Positions 1 to 10,247 are shown, counted from the stretch's first letter. The stretch is DNA of 64,000 bases from an uncultured Methanoregula sp. (GCF_963667735.1 NZ_OY763919.1:1675539-1739538); one strand, 5' to 3'. The notes: generated from the sequence alone by a model not told the origin. Numbers and translations are program-made.

Positions 1-57
1 CCCGCAAATCTCTTTTCTTTATTTCGTCTGTTTTACGGGTGCAGGGGACTCTTCTAA

Positions 58-75
58 AAACCCGGCCCCGGGTTT
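58..75. terminator. Short perfect palindrome downstream of the RND gene
   Basis: AAACCCGG-CC-CCGGGTTT is an 18-nt perfect inverted repeat lying about 70 bp past the stop of the leftward RND transporter gene. It could fold at the 3' end of that mRNA. There is no long T-run on the minus strand, so its terminator role is inference. Confidence 0.4.
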
Positions 76-146
76 CCTGATTCCATCCGGAAACCGGCGT
101 ACAAACTACGGTTCCGCACACCGGTCATGCCCGCCAGGCCTGCGGA

Positions 147-2369
147 TCAGGACGATTCAGTCTTTCCAACGCTGCCCGCAAGTGCCAGCGTTGCCGGCAT
201 GATGACGATCGCCCCGATGAGCGAGAAGACGACAACGATCACCGTTGCAAGACCGAATCCCGAGAGGACCGGAAATGTCGAGAGCATCAGTGCCGAGAAT
301 CCCGCGGCAGTGACCAGACCTGACACCGAGACTGCCGAGCCGATCTTCCGGACCGCCTCCCGGATTGCCCCGGCCCGATCCCCGGTCTTCTTACGCTCTT
401 CCAGGTACCGCTCCATGACAAGGATGGTGTATTCCGATCCTACACCGATCGTCATGGATCCGAGAACGGCCGTCATGATGCTGTAGTTCTGCCCGAGCGC
501 TATCATGGCAAGCGGGTTCCACCCGATTACACAGATGAGCGGCACCAGCGGGGTCAGCGCAACGCCCTGGCGGTAGATGAGGACAAGGAAGATGAAGATC
601 AGGACAAACCCGAGGAAGGTCATCCGGTCCTTGTTGAGCACGATCTGGTCGGTCAGGATCGTGTACAGCGTGAAGTCCCCGGTGGGGACGATCTCTGCCC
701 CCGGCGGGGGTTCGAGCCAGGCGATATCCTTCACGATATTGTCCGAGAGTGCCCGCTGCTCGTTGATGCCCATCGAGATGGTGCTGATGGTGATGATCGA
801 TGTCGTACTGTCAAGCTGGTACAGCGCCAGCTGGTCCGGGGGGATGGAGGCAAGAACCCGGTCGAGCTCGGCCTGGTTGGCAGGAATTACCCCGTTGTTG
901 TAGGACTTAACCAGGGTCGAGACACTGGAGATCCCCGAGATCTGGCGGTAATTCTGCGACAGCTCCGTGCAGAGCCGGTCGGTCCACCGGACCCCTTCGA
1001 CCGATTTCGTATTGACACCCCGCAGATAGAGCGGGAGGGGGGTGAACGATGCCCCCACGGACTGGACTTCGTCGGCCACCAGCTGGGCCGGGAGATCTGC
1101 AGGGCCAAGGGATTTTTCGGAAGCATCCACGGGAATGCTCTTGTCCAGGACGATGCCTGCCGATGCGATGACGATCGCCACCAGCACGACCGGGGCTGCT
1201 ATCCTGATCACCCGTCCGGCCACCCTGGAGAGGGTTGTGTCGTACGCGGTGGCAAGCCGTTCGGTGAGAGAAGTTCCGGGGGGTTTTGGCGTGTAGTTGA
1301 GCAGCAGGACAAACGCCCCGAAGCCGAAGAGGGAGGTGAGGTAGCAGCAGACAATGCCGAGAATCGATACCGTTGCAAAGGTCTGGATCATCGGGATCGG
1401 GGTGATGTACATGGCAACGAATCCAAGGGACGTTGCCCCGAGCGCGATGAGCACGGCAGGCCCGGTCTTGGTTATCGTCTCAGTGAGGGCAGCGGCGGCA
1501 TCGCACTGCCGGATCTCATCGTCGAACCGCGAATGGAACTGGACTGCGTAATCTATCCCGAGACCCAGGAGGATCGGGAATGCGGCAACGGCCCCGTCGT
1601 TTGCCGGTATTCCCAGGATCCCCATGATGCCGAACGTGTAGAAGAGGCCGAACGTGAGCAGGACAATGGGCAGGATCCAGAACCGGATCTTCGAATACAG
1701 GAGTGCGAGCACGATGAGCATGAACGCCATGGATGCGCCAATCAGGACGCTGAAGTTAGCAAGCATGGCATCCTGCAGCTGGATATTATACGGGGTGTTG
1801 CCGGTCAGTTCGACCGAGACGCCCGGCGGCAGGGTGGCCTGATTGATGGTGCTCACGACAAACGGCTCGATGTTCTGCGATGCATCGGTCGAGACGCCCT
1901 GGTTGATGAAAACGTACGCAAGTGCGGTCTCCTTGTCCGGCACGAACTCTTTTTTCGTAGCTGCGGGCAGGCTTGCGATGATCTGTTTGACCTCTTCCCG
2001 GGTTGCGGGGATTGTCCCTCCATGATTTGCAGCAACGATATCGGCGACCGAGGCAGTCGAACTGACCTGGCTGATGCGCCCGATCTGCTTTTCCAAAAGA
2101 AGGATGCGGTTCAGGAGCTCGGGATCGGTCTGGTCGGGGGCCTTGATCAGGAGGATGTAGGTATCCTGTCCATAGCGGTTGTTGTACAGGTTGTACACAA
2201 CCCCGGAGGAGGACTGCTTGTCCATGAAGGCGTCGGATTCTGTCTGGGAGGGGATCATCGTCATGAAGCCGATGGCAATTATCGCGAGAATTACCATTAT
2301 GGCAAGAATCGCTTTGGGGTAGCGGTTCACAAATGCCGCAACCCCGCCATACATACCCTCGACGCTCAC
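147..2369 (-). CDS. RND superfamily exporter, HAE3/MMPL type
   Basis: A 740-residue polytopic membrane protein of the archaeal/bacterial HAE3 branch of the RND superfamily, expected to use the proton gradient to export hydrophobic or amphiphilic compounds. One TM helix near residues 17-37 is followed by an extracytoplasmic domain (about 40-200), a block of five helices (about 205-365), another single helix near 390, a second extracytoplasmic domain (about 410-570) and a second five-helix block (about 575-735): the internally duplicated RND architecture. The motif GLGIDYAVQFHSRFDDEIR and its mirror GVGSEYTILVMERYLEER are the TM4-loop motifs of this family. Start is GTG at 2369 with GGAAGGA upstream; ATG at 2354 is an alternative. 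Substrate unknown. It is separated from the APC gene by about 160 bp and probably transcribed alone. Confidence 0.88.
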   Translation of the reverse strand: MSVEGMYGGVAAFVNRYPKAILAIMVILAIIAIGFMTMIPSQTESDAFMDKQSSSGVVYNLYNNRYGQDTYILLIKAPDQTDPELLNRILLLEKQIGRISQVSSTASVADIVAANHGGTIPATREEVKQIIASLPAATKKEFVPDKETALAYVFINQGVSTDASQNIEPFVVSTINQATLPPGVSVELTGNTPYNIQLQDAMLANFSVLIGASMAFMLIVLALLYSKIRFWILPIVLLTFGLFYTFGIMGILGIPANDGAVAAFPILLGLGIDYAVQFHSRFDDEIRQCDAAAALTETITKTGPAVLIALGATSLGFVAMYITPIPMIQTFATVSILGIVCCYLTSLFGFGAFVLLLNYTPKPPGTSLTERLATAYDTTLSRVAGRVIRIAAPVVLVAIVIASAGIVLDKSIPVDASEKSLGPADLPAQLVADEVQSVGASFTPLPLYLRGVNTKSVEGVRWTDRLCTELSQNYRQISGISSVSTLVKSYNNGVIPANQAELDRVLASIPPDQLALYQLDSTTSIITISTISMGINEQRALSDNIVKDIAWLEPPPGAEIVPTGDFTLYTILTDQIVLNKDRMTFLGFVLIFIFLVLIYRQGVALTPLVPLICVIGWNPLAMIALGQNYSIMTAVLGSMTIGVGSEYTILVMERYLEERKKTGDRAGAIREAVRKIGSAVSVSGLVTAAGFSALMLSTFPVLSGFGLATVIVVVFSLIGAIVIMPATLALAGSVGKTESS

Positions 2370-2531
2370 AACGGATTCCTTCCCTGCAGGTACCTTTTGA
2401 GTGATGGTTTGTTATTGGTTCTTATGTGTTCCGGATAACGGGATCTTCCGTCCCGGCACCGGGAAGCCGGTCCTGCGCTGATCCCATTCCTGCTCTGTTG
2501 TCATCAGGTGCGGGAATGCCGGCCGTACGGA

Positions 2532-3968
2532 TCAGACCGGGGGGTCTCCTCCGTTCTCTGCCGGTTTCCAGCCGGGTTTTCTCAACCGGTAGATGATCAG
2601 CGGGACGGCCACAACGGCAAGCACGCCGATGATCATGAAGAGCACGTAGCTTACGGGTGAGAAGCTGGTGATTGCAATCTGGCTTGGCGGTATCAGGGCA
2701 AGGATGAAGAGGAAGACCATGGCGGCAAAACCCCCTCCTGCAACAAGCCACATCCCCGCTTTCCCGCCGGGGATGACAAACGACCGGGGCACTTCGGGGT
2801 GGCTGTACCGGAGCCGGATCGCTGCGGCATACATGAAGAAATACATCACGATATACACGATCGTTGTCAGGGCCAGGAGAACCCAGTACGAGCTGTTGAC
2901 TCCCCCGGGGAGGACTGCATAGACTCCCACCCAGAACGTGAAGAAGACTGCCTGGAGGATCATCATGTTGACCGGTATGCCCTCGGCATTGGTCTTCTGC
3001 AGCACGGGCGGCAGGTTGCCGTCGCTCGCGGTCGAGGCCAGGCCCCTCACCGGTCCAAGGATCCAGGTCGAGGCTTCTCCTATGGACCCAAGCACGATCA
3101 GGAGGGCGATGAGGGGGAGGAGCCACGGGTATCCTGCAAAGAGGATCCCGAATGCCTGCATGATGCCGGTGAGGATGTCCAGGTTGCCGGCAGGCACCAG
3201 GAGCGCGACAACGAGCGATCCTGCAATGCTCACGACGGCCATCACCAGGCCGGCTATCAGGATTGCCAGGGGATAATTCCTTTTGACATTTTTGATATTG
3301 TTCGCATGTGCGGCGGTCATCTCAATCCCGATAAAGAGAAAGACAAAGGTCAGCAGGAGGACGATGCTGCTCATGTTGGAGAAATCCGGCATCAGGTCGT
3401 GCAGTGTCGGGTGCAGGGTGAACTGGACGGGATTTCCGAGCGCAATGTACCGGATGCCTCCTGCGATCAGGAGAGCTGCCGGGATCAGCATGCCGATGAC
3501 AAGGAACGACCAGCTGATCCGGGTATAGGTCTTGAGCCCCCGGAAATTCAAAAACGTCATGCCCCACCAGATAACGACACTTATGATGAACTGGTAGAGC
3601 TTGTTGTCGGCAACCTGCGGAATGAAGACGTACGCAAACGTAGCTGCGATGAACGTCAGGGCAGCGACAAAACCGATCGTCATCTGGAACCACTGGAGCC
3701 AGACCGCAACAAACCCCCAGTGCTGGCCAAAGGCCTCCTTGACCCAGACATAGACCCCGCCGGTCTGCGGCCACCCGGTTGCGAGTTCGGCCGAGACGAG
3801 CGAGGCCGGGATGAGATAGAGGAGGATGGCGAGCAGGCAGAACGCTATCAGCTGCCACTGGGTCTCCGCCATGTTGGGGTATTTGCGGATATTGAAGAGG
3901 GCGGCAAGGGTCAGTAAGGTGAATACCGCAAGGCCCATCCTGAAGGCCGATCTCCTGTCATCGCCCAT
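2532..3968 (-). CDS. APC-family amino acid/amine antiporter (GadC/TyrP-like)
   Basis: A 478-residue, about 12-TM transporter of the amino acid-polyamine-organocation superfamily, in the group that holds GadC. The N-terminal part has the typical pattern ending in SAELATGWPQTGGVYVWVKEAFG, which lies at TM2-TM3 in these exchangers. It is a close paralogue of the gene at 5977-7407 throughout its length. It is the third gene of a leftward operon APC - decarboxylase - APC (65 bp after the decarboxylase stop), which suggests exchange of an external amino acid for its decarboxylation product. Exact substrate is not readable; tyrosine/tyramine or glutamate/GABA-type exchange are the candidates. Confidence 0.85.
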   Translation of the reverse strand: MGDDRRSAFRMGLAVFTLLTLAALFNIRKYPNMAETQWQLIAFCLLAILLYLIPASLVSAELATGWPQTGGVYVWVKEAFGQHWGFVAVWLQWFQMTIGFVAALTFIAATFAYVFIPQVADNKLYQFIISVVIWWGMTFLNFRGLKTYTRISWSFLVIGMLIPAALLIAGGIRYIALGNPVQFTLHPTLHDLMPDFSNMSSIVLLLTFVFLFIGIEMTAAHANNIKNVKRNYPLAILIAGLVMAVVSIAGSLVVALLVPAGNLDILTGIMQAFGILFAGYPWLLPLIALLIVLGSIGEASTWILGPVRGLASTASDGNLPPVLQKTNAEGIPVNMMILQAVFFTFWVGVYAVLPGGVNSSYWVLLALTTIVYIVMYFFMYAAAIRLRYSHPEVPRSFVIPGGKAGMWLVAGGGFAAMVFLFILALIPPSQIAITSFSPVSYVLFMIIGVLAVVAVPLIIYRLRKPGWKPAENGGDPPV

Positions 3969-4033
3969 GTGGCAAGCTAACCCCCGCTCCTCTCATGTCT
4001 CCTGTCCCTCTGCCGGTCCATTCCTGTACCGGG

Positions 4034-5953
4034 TTACTTCTCGTTCTCTATTGCCTGTTCGATCTTCTTCTTCATGATCTCAAGGTAGTTCTCCCATGCA
4101 ACCGGGATATGCTCCGAATGGGAGATGAACGGGTTGAGGACACAGATCCGCAGGACGTACACGGATTTGACCCGGTTCCATTCCTTCTCCGGAATCCCGA
4201 GGCGCTTGACAAAGGCCTTGGGGGCAACGCCGTAATCCTCATCGCTCAAGGCCGTCTTCGAGGTGATCCAGTCATTCTTGTACACCGGGCCGCTGATGTA
4301 GGAGGATTCATTGTAGATGGCTTCGTTGAGCTCGTTCATCCTGTCGAGATTTGTATTGCCTTTCTCGTTGAAGGCCATGCAGACGATATTGAAGTCCGGG
4401 GTCTCAACCAGCGGCTCGATAATGAACTCCCGTCCCTTGACTTTGAGGCTCTTTGTCTTCTGGAGAGCCCGGGTGAACATCTGGGCCCCTTCGATGGATC
4501 GGCCTATGATCTGGCCGTAGCCGGTGATATTTAAGGGAATGACCCGGTGGCTGGCCCAGACCGCCGCCGCAGTTGCACCGGCTTTCGAGCCTTCCATGAT
4601 GTAACTCCCAAGAAGCGTGGGGGCATTTTCGCCGGATTCGAAGACATAGGCAGCGAAGTAGGAGATCAGGTCGAGGATGCGCCGGTCCTTAACTGCAATG
4701 CCCCCGGCTGCATACGGGACATAGCCCATCTTGTGGGGATCGATCGTGATCGAATCCGCCTGGCCCATCGCCTTGTAGGAGTCGTAGGTAAGCCTGCTCG
4801 GATACGTGTGGTCGTGGATAAAGATCTTGTCGGATTTCAGGCGCTTCCTGAGCTCATCGTATTCCATGAACCGGCTGTTCTCGTCCAGGTAGAGCGCCCG
4901 GGAATAGCCGCCATACGCCGCATCGATATGGAAGTAGAAGGAGATCCCTTTCTTCTCGTATTCAGCCCTTAGTTTTACGATCCGGGCGATCTCATCCACC
5001 GATCCCTCTTCGGTTGTTCCCACAACCGCCACGACGGCGATGATCGGGATCTTCTTTGCAACATGCTCATCGATGGTCTTTTTCAGGACATCCAGGTCCA
5101 TGTGGAAGTTGTTGTTCACCTGGATCTCGATCAAGTTCTTGTTCCCTATCCCGAGAACATCGGCTCCCTTGACCCAGGAGTAGTGTTTGGACTGGGGAAC
5201 CAGGACAACCCCGAGCGTTCCCTTTCCGACCCCGGTGCCCCGGACGGTCTCGTTCCTGACCGCATCGAAACAGCCGGCTTTTCTCACTTTGTCCACGAGA
5301 TCGAGTATTTTTCCCGTGGGCATGTTCTGGAGCTGCCAGTCGTCCATCCCCTTGACCAGTTCGGGTTTTACCTTCTTGACCGCAAGGGGGAACGACTTGA
5401 TGTTCCGGGCCATCCAGAGCCCCTCATAATTGGCAATCGTGCCATCGGTAGTGATATGGCCCCAGGATGTCTCCGGGTCGAGCCCGAGCATGGTTGCCAT
5501 GTCCTTTCCCGCCTCGATCTCGAGGACCGTGGTCACGGGCGAGGCTTCATAGGCACAGTTGTTCGGGTTGTAGAGGATGGTGGCCATGTACGCCAGGTTT
5601 GCGACCATGAGGGTGTCGCTGTTCATGTGCCCGAGGTACCGGGCCGAGAACCAGGGCATGGAATCCTCCTTGAGTTTTGCGGAGAGATCCAGGAGTACTT
5701 CCGACGTCCGGTCAAGGGTTGCCTGGAAGTGCTCGCTGCGCATCTCGACAGCCGAGGTCACGTTCGGGTCTTCCGGGTGGAAGTCCCGTCTCCAGTGGAG
5801 GTGCTCGTCCATGAGGAAGGTGAGCATGTTCTTGAAATAATCCCGGTTCTCCGACCGGGGCCCGAGGAAGAGGGCTTTTACTTCAACATCCTCTGCCTTT
5901 GCCGTGCTGCTGCCAGCGGCCTTTTTTATTGCTTTTTTTGTTTTCTCGACCAT
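4034..5953 (-). CDS. Large TyrDC-type group II PLP-dependent amino acid decarboxylase
   Basis: A 639-residue pyridoxal-phosphate decarboxylase that matches the layout of bacterial tyrosine decarboxylase (about 620 residues in enterococci) rather than the roughly 390-residue archaeal MfnA. Landmarks are the GHMNSDTLM and CAYEASPVTT segments, HIDAAYGGY (His342, Asp344 contacting the cofactor) and DPHKMGY with the Schiff-base Lys408. The N-terminal about 30 residues are Lys/Ala-rich. Start ATG 5953 follows GGTGATCC. It lies between two APC antiporters with 23 and 65 bp gaps, the usual form of amino acid decarboxylation systems that export amine and consume a cytoplasmic proton. Tyrosine is the best guess for substrate by similarity to TyrDC; glutamate or another amino acid cannot be excluded. 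Confidence 0.85.
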   Translation of the reverse strand: MVEKTKKAIKKAAGSSTAKAEDVEVKALFLGPRSENRDYFKNMLTFLMDEHLHWRRDFHPEDPNVTSAVEMRSEHFQATLDRTSEVLLDLSAKLKEDSMPWFSARYLGHMNSDTLMVANLAYMATILYNPNNCAYEASPVTTVLEIEAGKDMATMLGLDPETSWGHITTDGTIANYEGLWMARNIKSFPLAVKKVKPELVKGMDDWQLQNMPTGKILDLVDKVRKAGCFDAVRNETVRGTGVGKGTLGVVLVPQSKHYSWVKGADVLGIGNKNLIEIQVNNNFHMDLDVLKKTIDEHVAKKIPIIAVVAVVGTTEEGSVDEIARIVKLRAEYEKKGISFYFHIDAAYGGYSRALYLDENSRFMEYDELRKRLKSDKIFIHDHTYPSRLTYDSYKAMGQADSITIDPHKMGYVPYAAGGIAVKDRRILDLISYFAAYVFESGENAPTLLGSYIMEGSKAGATAAAVWASHRVIPLNITGYGQIIGRSIEGAQMFTRALQKTKSLKVKGREFIIEPLVETPDFNIVCMAFNEKGNTNLDRMNELNEAIYNESSYISGPVYKNDWITSKTALSDEDYGVAPKAFVKRLGIPEKEWNRVKSVYVLRICVLNPFISHSEHIPVAWENYLEIMKKKIEQAIENEK

Positions 5954-5976
5954 GATTGGATCACCATTTTTTGTTG

Positions 5977-7407
5977 TTACTCATTCGTTTTTGCGGGAGT
6001 CTTGCTGATCTTCCAGGACGGTTTCTTGAACGCGTAGATGAGCAGGGGAACGACTGCCACAAGGACTGTACCCACAACCATGAAGATCACAAAGCTGCTG
6101 CCCTCCTTGATCTGGGTTGGCGGGAGCATGGCCAGGAGGAAGAGGAGGACCATCATGAGGAACCCGAACCCGGCAACCAGCCACATGCCGAGCTTTCCAC
6201 CGGGAATCGTGAAGGCCCGCTTCACGTCAGGCTGGGTATAGCGGAGTTTGACCGCTGCCGCATACATCAGGAAATACATGACTATGTAGACGGTTGTTGT
6301 CAGGGCAAAGAGCATCCAGAAGGAACTGTTCACGCCGCCGGGCAGGAGCACGTAGACTGCGCCCCAGAATGTGATGAGGATGCCCTGGAGGATGAGCATG
6401 TTGACCGGGATGCCGTTCTTGTTGACCTTCTGGAGAACAGGAGGAAGTGTACCCTCGGCAGCCGTTGCAAAGAGACCCCGGACCGGGCCGAGGATCCAGG
6501 TCGAGACCTGGCCGATTGCCCCGATTGCGATGAGCAGGGCAAAGAGCATGGTCAGCCAGGACAGGTGCAGGCTCACGAAGATGACATTGAAGGACTGCAT
6601 GATCCCTGCCAGCAGGTTGAGGTTGTTGACCGGAACGAGCATGGCAACGATGAGGGCCCCGATGATGCTCACGACTGCCATGACAACGCCGACAATGAGA
6701 ATCCCGAGCGGATAGTTCTTCTGGACATCCTTGATCTCCTTTGCATGCGTTGCCGTCATCTCGATGCCGATGAAGACGAAGACGAAGGTGACGAGGAGTA
6801 CCAGGTTGGATGCCGAGGACAGATCGGGCATAAAGTCGCTGACCGCAGGATGAAGGGTGAGCTGGACCGGGTTGCCCGCAAGGATGTACCATAATCCCCC
6901 GATGATCAGCACGGCTGCCGGGATGAATGTCCCGAGAACTACCGACCAGGAACTGATCCGTGCATAATCCTTGAGCCCCCGGAAGTTGATGAACGTGAGA
7001 CCCCACCAGATGACCACGATTACAATGAACAGATACAGTTTGTTGTTGGCAAGATCGGGATTGAAGAGGAACGAGAAGGTTGCGGCAATGAACGTGAGGA
7101 TGCTGATGAACCCGATCGTCATCTGGAACCATTGCAGCCAGACCGCGGTAAAGCCCCATTTCTCCCCGAAGGCTTCCTTGACCCAGACATAAACACCCCC
7201 TTCCTGGGGCCACCCGGTTGCAAGCTCTGCGGACACGAGCGATGCAGGAATAAGGTAGATAACGATTGCAAGGAGGCAGAAGACGATCGACTGCCATCCG
7301 ACAACGCCCTGGGTCGGGAACGTCCGTATGCTCATCAGGGCTGCGGCAGTGATGAGAACGAACGCGACAAGCGTCAGTTTGAATCCGTTTCCAGTGGTTT
7401 CAGCCAT
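5977..7407 (-). CDS. APC-family amino acid/amine antiporter (GadC/TyrP-like)
   Basis: A 476-residue, about 12-TM APC transporter and the first gene of the APC-decarboxylase-APC operon. It shares nearly every block with the paralogue at 2532-3968, including SAELATGWPQEGGVYVWVKEAFG, IGIEMTATHAKEIK and ILPGGVNSSFWMLF-like segments (here LLPGGVNSSF). Having two diverged copies around one decarboxylase suggests either different exchange partners or an exchanger plus a uniporter. The promoter is visible just upstream (TATA at 7441-7450). The C-terminus ends in a short Lys-rich tail (KKPSWKISKTPAKTNE). Confidence 0.85.
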   Translation of the reverse strand: MAETTGNGFKLTLVAFVLITAAALMSIRTFPTQGVVGWQSIVFCLLAIVIYLIPASLVSAELATGWPQEGGVYVWVKEAFGEKWGFTAVWLQWFQMTIGFISILTFIAATFSFLFNPDLANNKLYLFIVIVVIWWGLTFINFRGLKDYARISSWSVVLGTFIPAAVLIIGGLWYILAGNPVQLTLHPAVSDFMPDLSSASNLVLLVTFVFVFIGIEMTATHAKEIKDVQKNYPLGILIVGVVMAVVSIIGALIVAMLVPVNNLNLLAGIMQSFNVIFVSLHLSWLTMLFALLIAIGAIGQVSTWILGPVRGLFATAAEGTLPPVLQKVNKNGIPVNMLILQGILITFWGAVYVLLPGGVNSSFWMLFALTTTVYIVMYFLMYAAAVKLRYTQPDVKRAFTIPGGKLGMWLVAGFGFLMMVLLFLLAMLPPTQIKEGSSFVIFMVVGTVLVAVVPLLIYAFKKPSWKISKTPAKTNE

Positions 7408-7440
7408 TGAATCACACTTTTTGAGAATGAAGTAGGATAG

Positions 7441-7450
7441 TACTTATAAT
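7441..7450 (-). promoter_or_regulatory. TATA box of the decarboxylase operon
   Basis: On the minus strand the sequence reads ATTATAAGTA, centred about 38 nt upstream of the APC ATG at 7407. This is the expected archaeal TATA position for a short 5' leader. An A-rich tract and a weak GTGATT ribosome-binding sequence lie between it and the start. Confidence 0.55.
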
Positions 7451-7629
7451 TGCCGAATAGTACCGGCGGTGCGAAGGGTTGGATCTTTATATTATGCAAA
7501 ACCCATTACTGGCGGCCTGACGGGCGAATCCCCGGCCTGGCTGCCCAATCGGATACAATGACCGATGGCTGAGAACGAGGTTTAAGAGAATATCCGGAAC
7601 CGGGTGATATATCAAAAAAGGGTATTGTG

Positions 7630-9264
7630 TTATCCCATGCCCGGGGGCATGCCGCCCATTCCGCCGGGTGGCATCCCGCCGGGGGCTGCTGACTTCGAGG
7701 CTGCGATGACATCGTCAATCCGCAGGATCATGACCGCTGCTTCTGCAGCGCTTGAGATGGCCTGGGTCTTGACCCGGAGGGGCTCGACAACGCCGAGCTT
7801 GAGCATATCGGAAGGCTTCTTGGCATCGGCATCGACACCGAACGTCTTCTTGCCGGCTTCGTGGGCAGCCCGCATGTTCACGAGCATGTCGATGGCATCG
7901 AGCCCGGCATTCTCTGCAAGGGTCTTTGGGATGATCTCCATCGATGACGCGAAGGTCTCGATGGCCAGCTGGGCCCGGCCGCCGATGCTTGCCGCGTACT
8001 CGCGGAGACGGAGCGAGAGTTCGGTCTCGGGTGCCCCGCCGCCGGCAACGATCTTCTTGCCGGAGATGACCACGGAGACTACCATGAGGGCATCGTGGAT
8101 GGCGCGTTCGAGCTCGTCGACAACGTGCTCGGTCCCGCCCCGGACAATGATGGAGACCGCCTTCGGGTTCTTGCATTTTGCAATAAAGATCATCTCGCCG
8201 CCCGAGATCTTGCGCTCCTCGACAAGCCCGGCAGTGCCGAGATCCTTTGGCGTGATCGTGTCAATGGTGTTGGCGATGACCGCCCCGGTTGCCCGGGCAA
8301 GGTTCTCGCAGTCGCTCTTCTTGACCCGGCGGACCGCAAGGATGCCGGCCTTGGCAAGGTAGTGCTGGGCCACATCGTCGATTCCTTTCTGGCAGAAGAC
8401 AACGTTCGCCCCGCTTGCAACAACCTTGTCCACCATGCCGCGGACCATGTGCTCTTCCTCGTCGAGGAATGCCTGCACCTGTTCGGGGGTGGACATGTTG
8501 ATCTTGGCATTCACTTCGGTCTTCTTGAACTCGAGCGCCACGTTGAGGAGGAGGATCTTGGCATTCTTGACGGATTCGGGCATGGAGGGGTGGGCCCGCT
8601 CCTTGTCGATGACCATGCCTTCGATCAGTTCCGTGGCATCCGTTGACGCACCGACTTTCTTCTCGACATTGATGTGGGCGAGATCCGCTGTCCCGTCCGC
8701 ATCGGTGACCGAGGTGACGGCCCGGACAATGATATCGCTGAGGAGCTCCTTGGAGACCTCGGCATTCTTGCCGGTCAGTGCGGTTCCGGCAATCTTTTTG
8801 AGCATCGCTGTATCGGTCGGTTTGACCGTGATGGCAATACCGTCAAGGATCTCAAGGGACTTGGCTGCAGCCATCCGGTAGCCTTCGGTGATGACCGTCG
8901 GGTGGACGCTCTGCGTCAAGAGCCCTTCGGCATTCTTGAGCAGTTCGCCGGCAATGATGACCGAGGTGGTGGTCCCGTCGCCCACTTCGGCGTCCTGGGT
9001 CTTGGCAACCTCGACTATCATCTTCGCGGCCGGGTGCTCGATGTCCATCTCCTTGAGGATGGTGACCCCGTCGTTGGTGATGGTGATCTCCCCGATCCCG
9101 TCGATGAGCATCTTGTCCATACCCCGGGGGCCGAGGGTTGAGCGGACTGCGGCTGCAACGGCCTTTGCCGCTGCAATATTATTGTTCTGGGCTTCCTGCC
9201 CGCTTGACTTGGTTGTTCCTTCCTTGACAATGATGATGGGTTGTTGCCCGAGTTGCTGTGACAT
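7630..9264 (-). CDS. Thermosome subunit (group II chaperonin)
   Basis: A 544-residue archaeal chaperonin subunit that forms a two-ring ATP-driven folding chamber in the cytoplasm. The N-terminus carries [18 protein letters not shown] and GDGTTTSVI, the nucleotide-binding signatures of the CCT/thermosome family; the apical domain is in the middle and the tail is Gly/Met-rich ([16 protein letters not shown]), normal for thermosomes. Start ATG 9264 is preceded by GAGGTAAACC, a good ribosome-binding site. Monocistronic. Heat-shock control is likely in the family but no operator is obvious. Confidence 0.97.
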   Translation of the reverse strand: MSQQLGQQPIIIVKEGTTKSSGQEAQNNNIAAAKAVAAAVRSTLGPRGMDKMLIDGIGEITITNDGVTILKEMDIEHPAAKMIVEVAKTQDAEVGDGTTTSVIIAGELLKNAEGLLTQSVHPTVITEGYRMAAAKSLEILDGIAITVKPTDTAMLKKIAGTALTGKNAEVSKELLSDIIVRAVTSVTDADGTADLAHINVEKKVGASTDATELIEGMVIDKERAHPSMPESVKNAKILLLNVALEFKKTEVNAKINMSTPEQVQAFLDEEEHMVRGMVDKVVASGANVVFCQKGIDDVAQHYLAKAGILAVRRVKKSDCENLARATGAVIANTIDTITPKDLGTAGLVEERKISGGEMIFIAKCKNPKAVSIIVRGGTEHVVDELERAIHDALMVVSVVISGKKIVAGGGAPETELSLRLREYAASIGGRAQLAIETFASSMEIIPKTLAENAGLDAIDMLVNMRAAHEAGKKTFGVDADAKKPSDMLKLGVVEPLRVKTQAISSAAEAAVMILRIDDVIAASKSAAPGGMPPGGMGGMPPGMG

Positions 9265-9621
9265 GGTTTACCTCGCTCGTTTGTTTCTGATTAGTGTCCG
9301 CCGTTATCTGACAGAACCCCCTTGCAGCTGCTGCAGGGACCGTTTTTTTGCCCGGAACGGGTATCAGGGAGGAAAATCCCCTTCGTTTCCGATGATGGAT
9401 CTTCTCTCACCGGGAAACGCTACATCCCGTTCCTGCAAAACAGATGGCCTTTCTTGAGGTTCTGGTATCCTATGGCGGACTTCATCGCCATTTGCAGAAC
9501 ATCGTTGACCGTGGTCCGACTAATAGTTTTCTTTTTCCCGCAGGGATGGGAGGGGCAAGACCGGCAGGATAACTCCTGCTGTCCGACTCCCCGCCATACA
9601 TCGGACGGCATTTACGGATCA
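9265..9621. other. Intergenic region without a recognised gene
   Basis: About 357 bp between the thermosome and an orphan gene, both read leftward. It should hold the thermosome promoter. I see no convincing RNA gene, repeat or conserved small ORF; short open frames here lack a start with a ribosome-binding site and host-like codon use. Confidence 0.4.
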
Positions 9622-10125
9622 TCAGTTCAGTTCAGGTACGCTGTCAGCCCATGCCTCTACCTTCTGGCGGATCGCATCGTCCGCGTAGGATGAGACGGTA
9701 ATCCGGTTGCGGGCAAGGCTCACGTAGTAAAGCTCGCCCGAGGGGTCGTGGCATTTCAGGGTCACGGAGAAGAGATCGGCGTCTCGGATGTGCTTCACCC
9801 TCCCCCGGTGGGAGGCGATGTTCGCCATGTTCGTGATCATGGACGCAATGCCCGTCTCGTAGCCCTCAGCCGAGTCGTAAACCTCCGAACTGGAGCCTAC
9901 CTGCTTTCCTGTTGCATCGAGGTACACGAACTTTGCCGTATAGCGTTCGCGCACCGGCATGAGCGGGGGAAAATTCCTCTTTTGGGCATAGTATGACGTG
10001 CAGCCGAGCGGGTTGTTGAGTTGCAGCGCCTGGACAACTGCTGAAAATGCAGCACTGTCCGGGAACGGGTGTTTCAGCCTTCTCGATGCACTCTTGGATC
10101 CGGGTCTCTCGCGGAAATGGGTCAT
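9622..10125 (-). CDS. Uncharacterised protein, 167 aa
   Basis: Not recognised. A soluble-looking protein with no signal peptide or TM segment. The N-terminal 30 residues are basic (FRERPGSKSASRRLKHPF); the rest alternates short beta-like stretches (RYTAKFVYLDATGKQVGSSSEVYDSAEGYETG...), ending in an amphipathic helix. The start ATG 10125 follows GGAGACATC, a good ribosome-binding site, and codon usage is host-like, so it is probably a genuine lineage gene. It stands alone next to the repeat patch at 10.2-10.8 kb. Confidence 0.6.
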   Translation of the reverse strand: MTHFRERPGSKSASRRLKHPFPDSAAFSAVVQALQLNNPLGCTSYYAQKRNFPPLMPVRERYTAKFVYLDATGKQVGSSSEVYDSAEGYETGIASMITNMANIASHRGRVKHIRDADLFSVTLKCHDPSGELYYVSLARNRITVSSYADDAIRQKVEAWADSVPELN

Positions 10126-10247
10126 GATGTCTCCTGCCCTCTTTTTGTCCTGCTCTCGTGGGGTGAATCCCCCAATTCACAGGATGCCTGAGTAGGGGAA
10201 TGAGCGAAACTGATAAATCCTTGGTGGTCAGTTGGACGAGGGCGACA

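Noticed and set aside
1533-2438. Long plus-strand open frame over the RND gene
   Set aside because: It is antisense to a clear RND transporter, has the His/Asp/Gly-rich composition produced by GC-rich antisense codons, and no family match.
4034-5953. Assignment of the decarboxylase as MfnA
   Set aside because: It is about 640 residues and follows the bacterial TyrDC block order; MfnA is about 390 residues and lacks the extra N- and C-terminal regions.
5063-6037. Plus-strand open frame of over 300 codons opposite the decarboxylase
   Set aside because: Antisense shadow of a well-supported PLP enzyme; composition and lack of ribosome-binding site argue against a gene.
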